From: Coprococcus sp.
GTDB taxonomy: Bacteria > Bacillota > Clostridia > Lachnospirales > Lachnospiraceae
Direction of reading: 5' to 3'
DNA: 64,000 nucleotides
NCBI GenBank assembly: GCA_017935345.1
Contig: JAGBHU010000016.1
Span: 248,001-312,000 of the forward strand
In this document: one piece after another, positions 53,693-62,913 of the stretch
Position numbering within the stretch: the stretch's first letter is position 1
Layout of the letters: each line of letters starts with the position of its first letter
Translations under genes and position numbers: made by a program
The notes under the pieces: model-generated
Seen by the model: the letters and a program-made list of their open reading frames with translations, nothing else
The model's database searches: none
Told to the model about the DNA's origin: nothing

Positions 53693-53727
53693 GGGGCTGC
53701 AGCCGGGTGGCACAGCCCTTGCTTTTT
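53693..53727 (+). terminator. Weak terminator after the second lepB
   Basis: GGGGCTG pairs with CAGCCC around a GC-rich loop, followed by TTGCTTTTTA. Confidence 0.5.
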
Positions 53728-53748
53728 ATATGGCAATCGGAGGAAATA

Positions 53749-54501
53749 ATGAACATTACAGATATAAAGAAAAAATTTGCAGAAGCTTCTTTAGAGCAGC
53801 TTTCTGATTTGATAGCGGAGTATGAGCCGGATGAAAGGGACGGCGTGCAGAAGCTTGTAAAAGCCGCAAAAAAGAAAATAGAGGCACATGAGAAGGAAAT
53901 TGCCCGTTCCTACAAGATGTTTGCATTTGAAAGAAAATATGCGGACAATCCGTATATATGCGGTATTGATGAAGTGGGAAGAGGACCGCTTGCAGGCCCT
54001 GTTGTTGCTGCGGCTGTCATCCTTTCAAAGAATTGTGACATTCTTTATCTGAACGATTCAAAGCAGCTTTCAGAAAAAAAACGTGAGGAATTATTTGATG
54101 AGATCATGGAAAAGGCTGTAGCTGTCGGGATTGGAATGGCAGATGAGAAGGTCATAGATGAAATCAATATACTGAATGCGGATTATGAAGCAATGAAACA
54201 GGCTATATCAAAGCTTTCGGTAACACCGGATATTCTCCTGAATGATGCAGTAACAATACCGGGAGTTGATATTCCCCAGATACCGATTATAAAAGGAGAT
54301 ACTCTGTCAGGGTCCATTGCGGCAGCCAGCATTATTGCCAAGGTAACAAGAGACAAACTTATGGTGGAATATGACAGTATATATTCGGGATATGAATTTG
54401 CAAAAAATAAAGGCTATGGCTCACAGTCCCATATAGAAGCGCTGAAGAAACTGGGACCATGTCCGATACATAGAAAATCATTTATAAAAAACTTTGTATA
54501 G
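53749..54501 (+). CDS. rnhB: Ribonuclease HII
   Basis: RNase HII removes single ribonucleotides and RNA primers from DNA. The start ATG 53749 has GGAGG; the 250-residue protein has about 70 N-terminal residues of helix before the catalytic core. The core shows CGIDEVGRGPLAGPVVAAAVIL with the Asp-Glu pair, LNDSKQLSEKKREELF, and SGSIAAASIIAKVTRD. It is followed by yraN after 45 bases, a usual pairing. Confidence 0.95.
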   Translation: MNITDIKKKFAEASLEQLSDLIAEYEPDERDGVQKLVKAAKKKIEAHEKEIARSYKMFAFERKYADNPYICGIDEVGRGPLAGPVVAAAVILSKNCDILYLNDSKQLSEKKREELFDEIMEKAVAVGIGMADEKVIDEINILNADYEAMKQAISKLSVTPDILLNDAVTIPGVDIPQIPIIKGDTLSGSIAAASIIAKVTRDKLMVEYDSIYSGYEFAKNKGYGSQSHIEALKKLGPCPIHRKSFIKNFV

Positions 54502-54546
54502 CAGTTTGACATGACTGAACCGTTGTCATTTTTAAACAGGAGGCTT

Positions 54547-54915
54547 ATGTATAATTCCAGACAAACAGGAACTGATTTTGAGAAAAAAGCAGTTGCCTAT
54601 TTAAAGGCAAAGGGCTATGAAATCCTCGAAAAAAATTATCGTATCAATAAGGGTGAAATCGATATCGTAGCAAAAGATGGAAAGTATATCGTATTTGTCG
54701 AAGTAAAATACAGGAGTCATTCATATAGTGGCAATGCAGAGGAAGCTGTCGATATCAGAAAACAGAGACAAATCTCAGATGTTTCGGTGTTTTATTTAAA
54801 CAAAAAGGGGTATGGATTAGATACACCTTGCAGATATGACGTGATAGCATTATCCGATAAAGGTGTTATCAAGCATATTGAAAATGCATTTTATTATTGT
54901 GGAAGGTACAGATAA
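54547..54915 (+). CDS. yraN: UPF0102/YraN family endonuclease-like protein
   Basis: A 122-residue protein of the YraN family, which has a restriction-endonuclease fold; its function is not settled. The start ATG 54547 has AGGAGG. Motifs are [25 protein letters not shown], the catalytic-like GEIDIVAKDGKYIVFVEVKYRS and the DVIAL segment. It lies between rnhB and pgeF with one-base spacing to the latter. Confidence 0.92.
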   Translation: MYNSRQTGTDFEKKAVAYLKAKGYEILEKNYRINKGEIDIVAKDGKYIVFVEVKYRSHSYSGNAEEAVDIRKQRQISDVSVFYLNKKGYGLDTPCRYDVIALSDKGVIKHIENAFYYCGRYR

Positions 54916-54916
54916 T

Positions 54917-55789
54917 ATGGATATAAAATATATAAATCACAGCAAAACGACAAAGCTTCATAATAAAAATGGTGTTCTTTATATCAGCTTTGATATTTTA
55001 GACAAATTTGGAATTGTAAACGGTTTTTCTACCAGAATAGGCGGGGTAAGCAAGGAACATCTTTCATCCATGAACTTAAGCTTTCACAGAGGGGATGACC
55101 CTGCAAATGTTATGGAGAATCATAAAAGGCTTGGGAAGGCGGCAGGATATGATTATCGTAAGCTGGTATTTTCAGACCAGGTGCATGAGACGGCAATCTA
55201 TAAGGTTACGGAAAAAGATGCAGGAAAAGGGATAACCGTTCCCTCGGATATCGTTTCAACAGACGGACTTGTTACAAATATACCGGGAATCCCGCTTATG
55301 ACCTTTTATGCAGATTGTGTACCTGTTTACTTCTATGACCCAATAAAAAAAGTAGTGGCAATGAACCACTCAGGCTGGAAGGGAACAGTGAAGAATATCA
55401 GCAGTCATATGATAGAAACAATGAACAGGGAATATGGAAGCAGTGCTTCTGACATTATATGTGCCATAGGACCTTCCATTTGTCAGGCTTGTTATGAGGT
55501 AAGCTTAGATGTTGCAGAGGCATTTGGTGCAGCATATCATGAAGAGGAATACGCATCCATGATGATAGACAAGGGAAACGGAAAATATCAACTGGATTTG
55601 CATAAGGCAAATTATTATAATCTGATCAACAGCGGGGTATCGGCTGAACATATCGCTGTAACCGATATTTGTACATGCTGTAACCCTGCGTTACTATTTT
55701 CCCATAGAGCCAGTCATGGCATGAGAGGCAATCTGGGAGGCTTTATCATGCTTCCGGAGAAAACAGGAGGATACATGCATGAAACATGA
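54917..55789 (+). CDS. pgeF: PgeF/YfiH-family purine nucleoside or peptidoglycan-editing enzyme
   Basis: A 290-residue protein of the former laccase-domain DUF152 family. Members are reported as purine nucleosidases or as editing factors for peptidoglycan precursors. The start ATG 54917 follows the yraN stop by one base. Metal-site motifs are visible: SDQVHETAIYKV, FYADCVPVYFYDP, MNHSGWKGTVKNIS and GPSICQACYEVS, ending CTCCNPALLFSHRASHG. It overlaps the next gene by 11 bases. Confidence 0.92.
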   Translation: MDIKYINHSKTTKLHNKNGVLYISFDILDKFGIVNGFSTRIGGVSKEHLSSMNLSFHRGDDPANVMENHKRLGKAAGYDYRKLVFSDQVHETAIYKVTEKDAGKGITVPSDIVSTDGLVTNIPGIPLMTFYADCVPVYFYDPIKKVVAMNHSGWKGTVKNISSHMIETMNREYGSSASDIICAIGPSICQACYEVSLDVAEAFGAAYHEEEYASMMIDKGNGKYQLDLHKANYYNLINSGVSAEHIAVTDICTCCNPALLFSHRASHGMRGNLGGFIMLPEKTGGYMHET

Positions 55790-57101
55790 GCATATAGTGA
55801 AATCTGTTGAAAACGAAAGTATCGCAAAAGAGCTGGAAATAGAAGCCGGTGATGTAATCCTTGCCATCAATAATCAGGAGATTGAGGACATATTTGATTA
55901 TCAATATCTGATAAATGATGAATATATAGAGCTGCTTGTCAGAAAGCCTGACGGAGAGGAGTGGCTTCTTGAAATAGAGAAGGATTATGATGATGATTTG
56001 GGAATAGAATTTGAAAACAGTCTTATGGATGATTATAAATCCTGTCACAATAAATGTATCTTCTGTTTTATAGACCAGAATCCCAAGGGGATGCGTGATA
56101 CCATCTATTTTAAGGATGATGATTCCAGACTTTCATTTCTTCAGGGAAATTATATTACCCTGACAAACATGAAGGAAAAGGATGTGGAACGAATCATTCA
56201 TTATCATCTGGCACCGATCAATATATCCGTTCATGCGACAAATCCAAAGCTGCGCTGTAAGATGCTGAACAACAGATTTGCAGGAACGATATTAGACAGA
56301 ATCAGAAAATTCTATGAAGCGGATATCCCCATGAACGGGCAGATTGTATTATGTAAGGGTGTCAATGACGGGGACGAGCTGAGACGTACCATATCGGATT
56401 TGCTGGAATTTGCTCCTGTTATGGAGAGTGTGTCCGTAGTCCCCGTAGGACTTTCTGATTACAGAGAGGATTTATTTCCGCTTGAAGCATTCGATTCAGA
56501 GGATGCAGGTCAGGTTATCGATATGATAGAGGAATATCAGAAGCTTGCCATGGAGAAGTGCGGTATGCATTTTGTACATGCCAGTGATGAGTGGTATATC
56601 AATGCGGGAAGAGATTTTCCGGAGGCCGAACGATATGACGGATATATTCAGTTGGAAAATGGTGTAGGTATGATGCGGCTGATGCTGGAAGAATTTGCCG
56701 ATGCTTATGACGAACTTACCGGAGATGACAGAGCATATGAGGTGTCTCTGATAACAGGGGTTCTTGCCTACGATTCCTTTGTGGAGATGGCTCGCCGTAT
56801 CAATATAAAGTTTCCGAATATCAAGATACATGTTTATAAAATTATAAATGATTTCTTTGGACATAAAATAACCGTTACAGGTCTTCTGACAGGCGGAGAC
56901 ATTATCAATCAACTAAAGGATAAGCCGCTTGGAAACAGAGTTATGCTTCCGCAGAATGTGCTGAAGGCGGATGAAGATATATTCCTTGATGACGTTACAC
57001 TTGATGAACTGAAGCGAGCTTTACAAGTTGAGGTTTATATTGTAAAATCAAACGGTGCAGATTTTGTACAGGGAATTATTGGAGGAAATAGAAATGAGTA
57101 A
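55779..57101 (+). CDS. DUF512 radical SAM-like protein with N-terminal PDZ
   Basis: A 440-residue protein of the DUF512 family. Residues 1-70 form a PDZ-like domain ([27 protein letters not shown]). The radical SAM core has the cluster CHNKCIFC (CX3CX2C) near residue 89, then [20 protein letters not shown] and SVHATNP, and the C-terminal part ends [15 protein letters not shown]. The family is common in anaerobic Firmicutes and its substrate is unknown. It overlaps pgeF by 11 bases and der by eight, so it is part of the same operon. Confidence 0.9.
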   Translation: MKHEHIVKSVENESIAKELEIEAGDVILAINNQEIEDIFDYQYLINDEYIELLVRKPDGEEWLLEIEKDYDDDLGIEFENSLMDDYKSCHNKCIFCFIDQNPKGMRDTIYFKDDDSRLSFLQGNYITLTNMKEKDVERIIHYHLAPINISVHATNPKLRCKMLNNRFAGTILDRIRKFYEADIPMNGQIVLCKGVNDGDELRRTISDLLEFAPVMESVSVVPVGLSDYREDLFPLEAFDSEDAGQVIDMIEEYQKLAMEKCGMHFVHASDEWYINAGRDFPEAERYDGYIQLENGVGMMRLMLEEFADAYDELTGDDRAYEVSLITGVLAYDSFVEMARRINIKFPNIKIHVYKIINDFFGHKITVTGLLTGGDIINQLKDKPLGNRVMLPQNVLKADEDIFLDDVTLDELKRALQVEVYIVKSNGADFVQGIIGGNRNE

Positions 57102-58416
57102 ACCAATCGTAGCCATAGTCGGAAGACCAAATGTTGGAAAATCCACCTTGTTCAATGCATTGGCAGGAGAGAAAATTTCCATCGTTCAGGATACGCCGGG
57201 CGTAACAAGAGACCGAATCTATGCCGATGTATCATGGCTTGATTATAATTTTACACTGATTGACACAGGTGGTATAGAGCCGGAATCAGACAATATCATA
57301 TTGAAGAGTATGCGTGAACAGGCTGAAATAGCGATAGATACGGCTGATGTTATTCTTTTTATGACTGACGTAAGACAGGGCATGGTGGATGATGATGCCA
57401 AGGTGGCAGATATGCTGAGGCGTTCCAAGAAGCCTATCGTTCTTGTTGTGAACAAGGTAGACAGCTTTGAGAAGTTTATGCCGGATGTATATGAGTTTTA
57501 TAACCTTGGACTTGGTGACCCGATGCCGATATCGGGTGCGTCAAGACTGGGTATCGGTGATATGCTTGATGCCGTGGCAGCGCATTTTGATGAGTCTGCA
57601 AAGAATGAGGAAGAGGATGAAAGACCTCGTATCGCCATCATAGGCAAGCCCAATGTGGGTAAATCCTCGATTATCAATAAGCTGCTTGGAGAAGAACGTG
57701 TTATCGTATCGGATATAGCAGGAACGACAAGAGATGCAATTGATACGGAAATCGTTAGAAATGGTACGGAATATGTATTGATAGATACAGCGGGACTTCG
57801 TAAGAAGAGTAAGATAAAAGAGGATATAGAACGTTACAGTATTATCAGAACGGTATCCGCAGTGGAAAGATGTAATGTAGCTGTTCTTGTTATCGATGCA
57901 ACCGAGGGTATTACAGACCAGGATACAAAGATTGCCGGTATTGCCCATGAAAGAGGGAAAGGCATGATTATAGCCGTCAATAAATGGGATGCGATAGAAA
58001 AGGACGACAAGACCATTTACCGGTTTACGGAGGAAATCAGAAATAAGCTGTCTTATATGCCGTATGCAGAGCTGATATTTATTTCTGCAAAGTCCGGTCA
58101 GAGACTTCCGAAACTCTTTGACACGATTGATGCTGTTATTGAAAATCATTCCTTAAGAGTAGCAACAGGTGTATTAAACGAGATTATGACGGAAGCGGTT
58201 GCCATGCAGCAGCCACCTTCAGACAAAGGAAAGCGGCTTAAGCTGTTTTATATCACACAGGTATCCGTGAAACCGCCGACATTTGTAATTTTTGTAAACG
58301 ATAAGGAGCTTATGCATTTTTCATATACAAGATATATTGAAAATCGTATAAGAGAGTCTTTTGGTTTCAGAGGAACACCACTTAAATTTATCATAAGAGA
58401 GAGGAAAGATAAATAA
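57094..58416 (+). CDS. der: Ribosome-associated GTPase Der (EngA)
   Basis: Der is a tandem GTPase for 50S assembly. The start ATG 57094 has GGAGG and overlaps the DUF512 gene. The first G domain has [14 protein letters not shown] and [10 protein letters not shown] with VVNKVDS; the second has [34 protein letters not shown] and VNKWDA. The C-terminal KH-like domain carries the [20 protein letters not shown] signature. At 440 residues it is of normal size, and its stop overlaps the plsY start by one base. Confidence 0.96.
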   Translation: MSKPIVAIVGRPNVGKSTLFNALAGEKISIVQDTPGVTRDRIYADVSWLDYNFTLIDTGGIEPESDNIILKSMREQAEIAIDTADVILFMTDVRQGMVDDDAKVADMLRRSKKPIVLVVNKVDSFEKFMPDVYEFYNLGLGDPMPISGASRLGIGDMLDAVAAHFDESAKNEEEDERPRIAIIGKPNVGKSSIINKLLGEERVIVSDIAGTTRDAIDTEIVRNGTEYVLIDTAGLRKKSKIKEDIERYSIIRTVSAVERCNVAVLVIDATEGITDQDTKIAGIAHERGKGMIIAVNKWDAIEKDDKTIYRFTEEIRNKLSYMPYAELIFISAKSGQRLPKLFDTIDAVIENHSLRVATGVLNEIMTEAVAMQQPPSDKGKRLKLFYITQVSVKPPTFVIFVNDKELMHFSYTRYIENRIRESFGFRGTPLKFIIRERKDK

Positions 58417-59078
58417 TGGATATGTTGGCAAGAATCATATGTCTGTTAGGCGGATATTGTTTTGGACTGATTCAGACAAGTTATTTATACGGAAGACTGA
58501 AGGGTATCGATATAAGGCAGAGCGGCAGCGGAAACGCGGGAACAACAAATGCACTTCGTGTACTTGGTAAAAAAGCAGGACTTATTGTATTTTTGGGAGA
58601 TTTTTTCAAAGGTGTTGTGGCGTGTTCCCTTGTTCATGTAATATTCAATTGTATGGACTTTGAGAATGTCTATCTTTATGTGTTGTATGCAGGCTTCGGT
58701 GTTGTACTGGGACATAATTTCCCATTTTATATGCAGTTTAAAGGCGGCAAGGGCATCGCTGCTACATCAGGTATGATACTTGGTCTGTGGGACTGGCGAA
58801 TTGTTCTGATAGAATTGATTTTATTTGTACTTGTAGTAGGAATAACGAAATATGTATCACTGGGTTCAATTTGTCTTGTTGTAGGATTTTTTATACTTTA
58901 TACGGTATTTGCAATCAAGGGTTCCTATGACTTTGCATCCGAGGCGAAGATGATAGAAAGTATCATTGTGGCAGGTGTTATTACATTGCTTGCAATCATA
59001 CGCCACAGCGCAAATATCAAGCGTTTGCTTAGCGGGACGGAAAATAAATTATCATTTCAATCAAAGAAGGAGGATTAA
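58416..59078 (+). CDS. plsY: Acyl-phosphate glycerol-3-phosphate acyltransferase
   Basis: PlsY transfers an acyl group from acyl-phosphate to glycerol 3-phosphate, the first step of phospholipid synthesis. The 220-residue membrane protein shows the motifs IRQSGSGNAGTTNALR, GHNFPFYMQFKGGKGIAAT and five to six helices. It is followed after two bases by gpsA, which makes glycerol 3-phosphate, so substrate and acyltransferase genes are coupled. Confidence 0.95.
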   Translation: MDMLARIICLLGGYCFGLIQTSYLYGRLKGIDIRQSGSGNAGTTNALRVLGKKAGLIVFLGDFFKGVVACSLVHVIFNCMDFENVYLYVLYAGFGVVLGHNFPFYMQFKGGKGIAATSGMILGLWDWRIVLIELILFVLVVGITKYVSLGSICLVVGFFILYTVFAIKGSYDFASEAKMIESIIVAGVITLLAIIRHSANIKRLLSGTENKLSFQSKKED

Positions 59079-59080
59079 AG

Positions 59081-60070
59081 GTGGTTATAGGGATACTTGG
59101 AGCAGGTAGCTGGGGCTCGGCACTTGCAAATCTTTTGGCAAATAATGGGCATGAAATTACCATGTGGTCTATTGATGAGAAAGAAATCAGTATGCTCAAA
59201 GAATTTCATGAGCAGAAGGACAGACTTCCGGGTGTTATATTGAATAAGAATATAGAATACACCACTGATATAGAAAAGACGGTAACAGGTAAGGATATCA
59301 TAGTCTGTGCGGTTCCGTCACCATTTATCAGGGGTACCGTAAAGAATCTGGCAGGACTCGTTCCGGCAGGACAGATTATCGTCAATGTCAGTAAGGGTAT
59401 TGAAGAAGCTACACTTAGTACCCTTGTGGAAGTCATAAAAGAGGAGCTTCCTGAGACAAATGTTTCGGTTTTATCGGGACCAAGCCATGCGGAAGAGGTA
59501 GGAAGAGGAATTCCTACAACGGTTGTGGTTGGCTCAAAAGATGTGGAAACATCTCAGATTATACAGAATGTATTTATGAATGATTTTTTCAGGGTATATA
59601 CAAGCACGGATATAACCGGTATCGAGCTGGGTGGTTCGATTAAGAATGTTATTGCGCTTGCAGCAGGTATATCTGACGGTATGGGATGCGGTGACAATAC
59701 AAAGGCGGCACTGATCACACGAGGAATGGCAGAGATGATGAGACTTGGAACTGCCATGGGTGCAGAGCTTAAAACATTGGCAGGACTTTCCGGTATGGGA
59801 GACCTTATCGTGACGTGTACTTCTAAGCACAGCAGAAACAGAAATGCGGGATACTTAATCGGTCAGGGAATGACCTATGAGCAGGCAATGGATGAGGTAA
59901 AAATGGTAGTTGAGGGCGTATATTCAGCCAAGGCTACGTTGACACTTGCTCACAAATATGGTGTGGATATGCCGATTGTTGAGGCTGTAAATGATGTGCT
60001 GTTTCATGGTAAGGTAGCACGGGAGGCTATGGTAGAGCTGCTCACAAGAGATAGAAAGTCGGAAATCTAA
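59081..60070 (+). CDS. gpsA: Glycerol-3-phosphate dehydrogenase [NAD(P)+]
   Basis: GpsA reduces dihydroxyacetone phosphate to glycerol 3-phosphate for phospholipids. The start is GTG 59081 after AAGGAGG. The 329-residue protein has GAGSWGSALANLLANNGHE for NAD(P), NVSKGIE, SGPSHAEEV, and the catalytic lysine in GGSIKNVIALAAGISDG with LITRGMAEM. It ends the long operon that began near lepB. A terminator follows. Confidence 0.96.
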   Translation: MVIGILGAGSWGSALANLLANNGHEITMWSIDEKEISMLKEFHEQKDRLPGVILNKNIEYTTDIEKTVTGKDIIVCAVPSPFIRGTVKNLAGLVPAGQIIVNVSKGIEEATLSTLVEVIKEELPETNVSVLSGPSHAEEVGRGIPTTVVVGSKDVETSQIIQNVFMNDFFRVYTSTDITGIELGGSIKNVIALAAGISDGMGCGDNTKAALITRGMAEMMRLGTAMGAELKTLAGLSGMGDLIVTCTSKHSRNRNAGYLIGQGMTYEQAMDEVKMVVEGVYSAKATLTLAHKYGVDMPIVEAVNDVLFHGKVAREAMVELLTRDRKSEI

Positions 60071-60083
60071 GGAATGTTTTTAT

Positions 60084-60125
60084 GGGAGAGCGCAGCATAT
60101 GATATGTTGTGTCTCCCTTATTTTG
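60084..60125 (+). terminator. Intrinsic terminator after gpsA
   Basis: GGGAGA pairs with TCTCCC, with an inner stem CAGCATAT/ATGTTG, then TTATTTTG. Confidence 0.7.
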
Positions 60126-60208
60126 TTATAAGAGAAGGAAATCCCGCAGCCTGTCTGTTTACAGCAACGGAACAGGTGCATATGGGGCTTGGCTTCAGGG
60201 AGGTTATG

Positions 60209-60916
60209 ATGCGTGAGAGTTTAAATAAGAAGAGAATACTGATTGTAGATGATGATGAGGATTTGTCTTTTGTCATATCGGATATGCTGCAAAGCTATGG
60301 ATATGAGGTGGATTGTGTCGAAAATGCAGAGAAAGCATTTTTGTATTTAAAGGAAAGTACCTATCATCTGCTGCTGCTTGATATCAATTTGCCGGATGTT
60401 ACAGGTTTTGAACTGTGTAAGGAGCTGAGAAGGGTATCGGAGGTTCCTGTCATATTTGCCAGTGCGAGAACGAGTGAGGATGACAGAATCACAGGCTTTG
60501 ACATCGGCGGTGATGATTATTTACCAAAGCCATATTCCATGAAGGAGCTGTTATCCAGAGTGAATGCACTTGTGCGCAGGACATATGGTTTTTCGGAGGA
60601 CGAGAAACTCGTAAAGGTCGGGGATATTGTAATCAATATATCGGCAAGAACGGTAACAAAAGCAGGTCAGAATATATCACTTGCACTTAGGGAATTTGAT
60701 TTACTGGCATATCTTGCAGAGCATAAGAATGTTGCAATGTCCAAGGATAAGCTGCTTGCCGGAGTATGGGGAGCATTTTCCGAGGTGGAAATGGCGACGC
60801 TCGCCGTGCATATCAGGTGGCTGCGTGAGAAGCTGGAGGAGGAGCCTGCAAAGCCTAAGTACATAAAAACAGTATGGGGTGTAGGCTATATGTTGTCAGA
60901 TGGAGAATCAAGATGA
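60209..60916 (+). CDS. OmpR-family response regulator
   Basis: A 235-residue two-component regulator. I choose the second ATG (60209) since AGGGAGG ends five bases before it. The receiver has the acidic pair in IVDDDEDL, the phosphoacceptor aspartate in LLLLDINLPDVTG, and the lysine in DYLPKPYS. The winged-helix DNA-binding domain follows (LREFDLLAYLAEHKNVAMSKDKLLAGVWG and YIKTVWGVGYML). It overlaps the kinase gene by four bases. With an ABC transporter downstream it is likely to control peptide or envelope-stress resistance. Confidence 0.93.
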   Translation: MRESLNKKRILIVDDDEDLSFVISDMLQSYGYEVDCVENAEKAFLYLKESTYHLLLLDINLPDVTGFELCKELRRVSEVPVIFASARTSEDDRITGFDIGGDDYLPKPYSMKELLSRVNALVRRTYGFSEDEKLVKVGDIVINISARTVTKAGQNISLALREFDLLAYLAEHKNVAMSKDKLLAGVWGAFSEVEMATLAVHIRWLREKLEEEPAKPKYIKTVWGVGYMLSDGESR

Positions 60917-62046
60917 AGAAAAAGCTGTTATTTGTAACAATACTATTTGCAATGCTTGTGTTTGGAATAAGCGGAATATTTTATTGCTCAGAAATGACTG
61001 CAGACAGTGATGATTCAAAGGGAAAGCAGATTGTTGCCGTCAATGAGCTGTTGCAGCTTGCAGCGGATGGAGATATGGATGCCATGCAGGTAAGGGCGGA
61101 TGAATTACAGGCAGAGCTTAGAACGGCAGACAGACAGTCCACAGGTGCATATAAATTACTGTGGCTTGGCGGAGTAGCGGTGCTGTTCATTGTCACGATT
61201 TCACTATATTTGTATCTTGCCGTGCTGTATCCGTTTGACAGGATGAGCGAATATGCCGAGAGACTTGCACAGGGGAATTTCAATATACCGCTCAGATATG
61301 AACGCTCCAATTATTTCGGCGAGTTTACATGGGCATTTGATAATATGCGGCGGGAAATAACAAAGGCACGTGCAGGTGAGAAGGAGGCTGTTGAAAACAA
61401 TAAAACGGTTATCGCTACATTATCTCACGATATCAAGACGCCGATTGCATCCATTCGTGCATATGCAGAAGGGCTTGAGGCACATCTGGACAGCTCTCCT
61501 GAAAAAAGGGCAAAATACTTAAACGTAATTATGAAGAAATGTGATGAAGTATCGAAGCTGACCAATGATTTGTTTCTGCATTCCCTGTCAGACCTTGATA
61601 AGCTGAAGATGGAAACGGAACGTGTGGAGCTGTGCTGTTTTATGGAACAGCTTGTTTCCGAGCTTGATGCAGATAAGCAGGATATACATTATGAAAAGCC
61701 TGATTTTAAAGCAGAATGTATGATAGATAAAAACAGGTTTACCCAGCTTGTGGAAAATATTGTAAATAATGCCAGAAAATATGCCAAGACGGATATTGAT
61801 ATCGGGCTGACAAAGCAGGAGCGGCAGGTGACGCTTTCCTTTCGGGATTACGGGACAGGAATTCCCGATTCAGATATGCCCTTTATATGCGGCAAATTCT
61901 ATCGTGGTAAAAATGCAGGAAACGAGCAGGGTTCGGGACTTGGACTTTATATCGTGAAATATATCGCAGATAAGCTGGGGGGCGAATTATTGTTGGAAAA
62001 TCATGCAAACGGACTTGAAATATTTTTAAAATTGCCTGTTTCTTAA
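60913..62046 (+). CDS. Sensor histidine kinase
   Basis: A 377-residue kinase, partner of the regulator it overlaps by ATGA. It has two membrane helices (residues 4-24 and about 87-107, LWLGGVAVLFIVTISLYLYLA) with about 60 extracytoplasmic residues between, then a HAMP-like segment. The phosphorylated histidine lies in LSHDIKTPIASIRAYAEGLEA. The ATPase domain has the N box ENIVNNARKYAK, G1 RDYGTGIPDSD and G2 GSGLGLYIVKYIAD. The moderate sensor loop differs from the loop-less BceS type, so it may sense a ligand itself. The signal is unknown. Confidence 0.92.
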   Translation: MKKKLLFVTILFAMLVFGISGIFYCSEMTADSDDSKGKQIVAVNELLQLAADGDMDAMQVRADELQAELRTADRQSTGAYKLLWLGGVAVLFIVTISLYLYLAVLYPFDRMSEYAERLAQGNFNIPLRYERSNYFGEFTWAFDNMRREITKARAGEKEAVENNKTVIATLSHDIKTPIASIRAYAEGLEAHLDSSPEKRAKYLNVIMKKCDEVSKLTNDLFLHSLSDLDKLKMETERVELCCFMEQLVSELDADKQDIHYEKPDFKAECMIDKNRFTQLVENIVNNARKYAKTDIDIGLTKQERQVTLSFRDYGTGIPDSDMPFICGKFYRGKNAGNEQGSGLGLYIVKYIADKLGGELLLENHANGLEIFLKLPVS

Positions 62047-62066
62047 AGATTTCATAATATTTTCTT

Positions 62067-62075
62067 TGCTACAAT
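62067..62075 (+). promoter_or_regulatory. Extended -10 promoter before the ABC transporter
   Basis: TGCTACAAT lies 68 bases before the ATPase start; no -35 hexamer is clear. It could be the target of the two-component system. Confidence 0.4.
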
Positions 62076-62142
62076 ACTTTTCGTAAATATGAATGAAAGC
62101 AGGAATGTTAAAGTGTTCCTGTATGGAGAAAGGAACTATGAA

Positions 62143-62904
62143 ATGAAGGAAAAAATATTGTCGGCGGAGGATTTAAGTAAAAGCTTCGCACATAACGGTA
62201 AGCAGCTTCATATATTATCGCACATTGATTTAGATTTGTATGAGGGGGACTTTACCGTCATCATGGGAGCGTCAGGCTCAGGAAAGTCTACCCTGCTATA
62301 TGCATTAAGCGGAATGGACAGAGCTACGGCAGGAAAAGTGATTTATAAAGATATGGATATTGTAAAGCTGAATGAAAAAAAGCTTACAGAGCTGCGGCAT
62401 GGAGATTTTGGTTTTGTATTCCAGCAAATGCATCTGATAGGGAATTTGTCCCTGTTTGAGAATATTGCCGTGCCCGGATATCTGAACAAAGAAGTTACGG
62501 CACGGGAGGTTGATGCCAGGACGGAGGAGCTTCTCATAAAGATGGGAATCGAGTCTGTTAAAACCCATATGCCGTCACAGGTATCGGGTGGAGAGCAGCA
62601 ACGCTGTGCCATAGCAAGAGCCGTGATTCATTCGCCGAAGCTGCTATTTGCCGATGAGCCGACGGGAGCCTTAAACCGAAGAAATACAACGGAGGTGCTG
62701 AATCTTTTGACGGAGCTGAACAAGGCAGGTCAGAGCATCCTTATGGTTACCCATGATATGAGAGCGGCGCTTCGTGCCGACAGGCTTTTATATCTTGAGG
62801 ATGGCAGGATAACGGGAGAGCTTACCCTTCCGCCATATAAAAAAGAAGATGAAAAGAGCCGTGATGCACAGGTCAATGCATGGCTTTCTTCTATGGAATG
62901 GTAG
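62143..62904 (+). CDS. ABC transporter ATPase, MacB/LolD-like
   Basis: A 253-residue ATPase that works with the FtsX-type permease downstream. The start ATG 62143 has GGAGAAAGG upstream. It shows Walker A GASGSGKSTLLYALSG, the Q-loop FVFQQMHLI, the signature QVSGGEQQRCAIARAVI, Walker B LLFADEPTGALNRRNT and the H-loop MVTHD. The group handles peptide antibiotics, lipoproteins or division signals. Placement after a two-component pair favours peptide detoxification. Confidence 0.94.
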   Translation: MKEKILSAEDLSKSFAHNGKQLHILSHIDLDLYEGDFTVIMGASGSGKSTLLYALSGMDRATAGKVIYKDMDIVKLNEKKLTELRHGDFGFVFQQMHLIGNLSLFENIAVPGYLNKEVTAREVDARTEELLIKMGIESVKTHMPSQVSGGEQQRCAIARAVIHSPKLLFADEPTGALNRRNTTEVLNLLTELNKAGQSILMVTHDMRAALRADRLLYLEDGRITGELTLPPYKKEDEKSRDAQVNAWLSSMEW

Positions 62905-62913
62905 GTGGCAGAT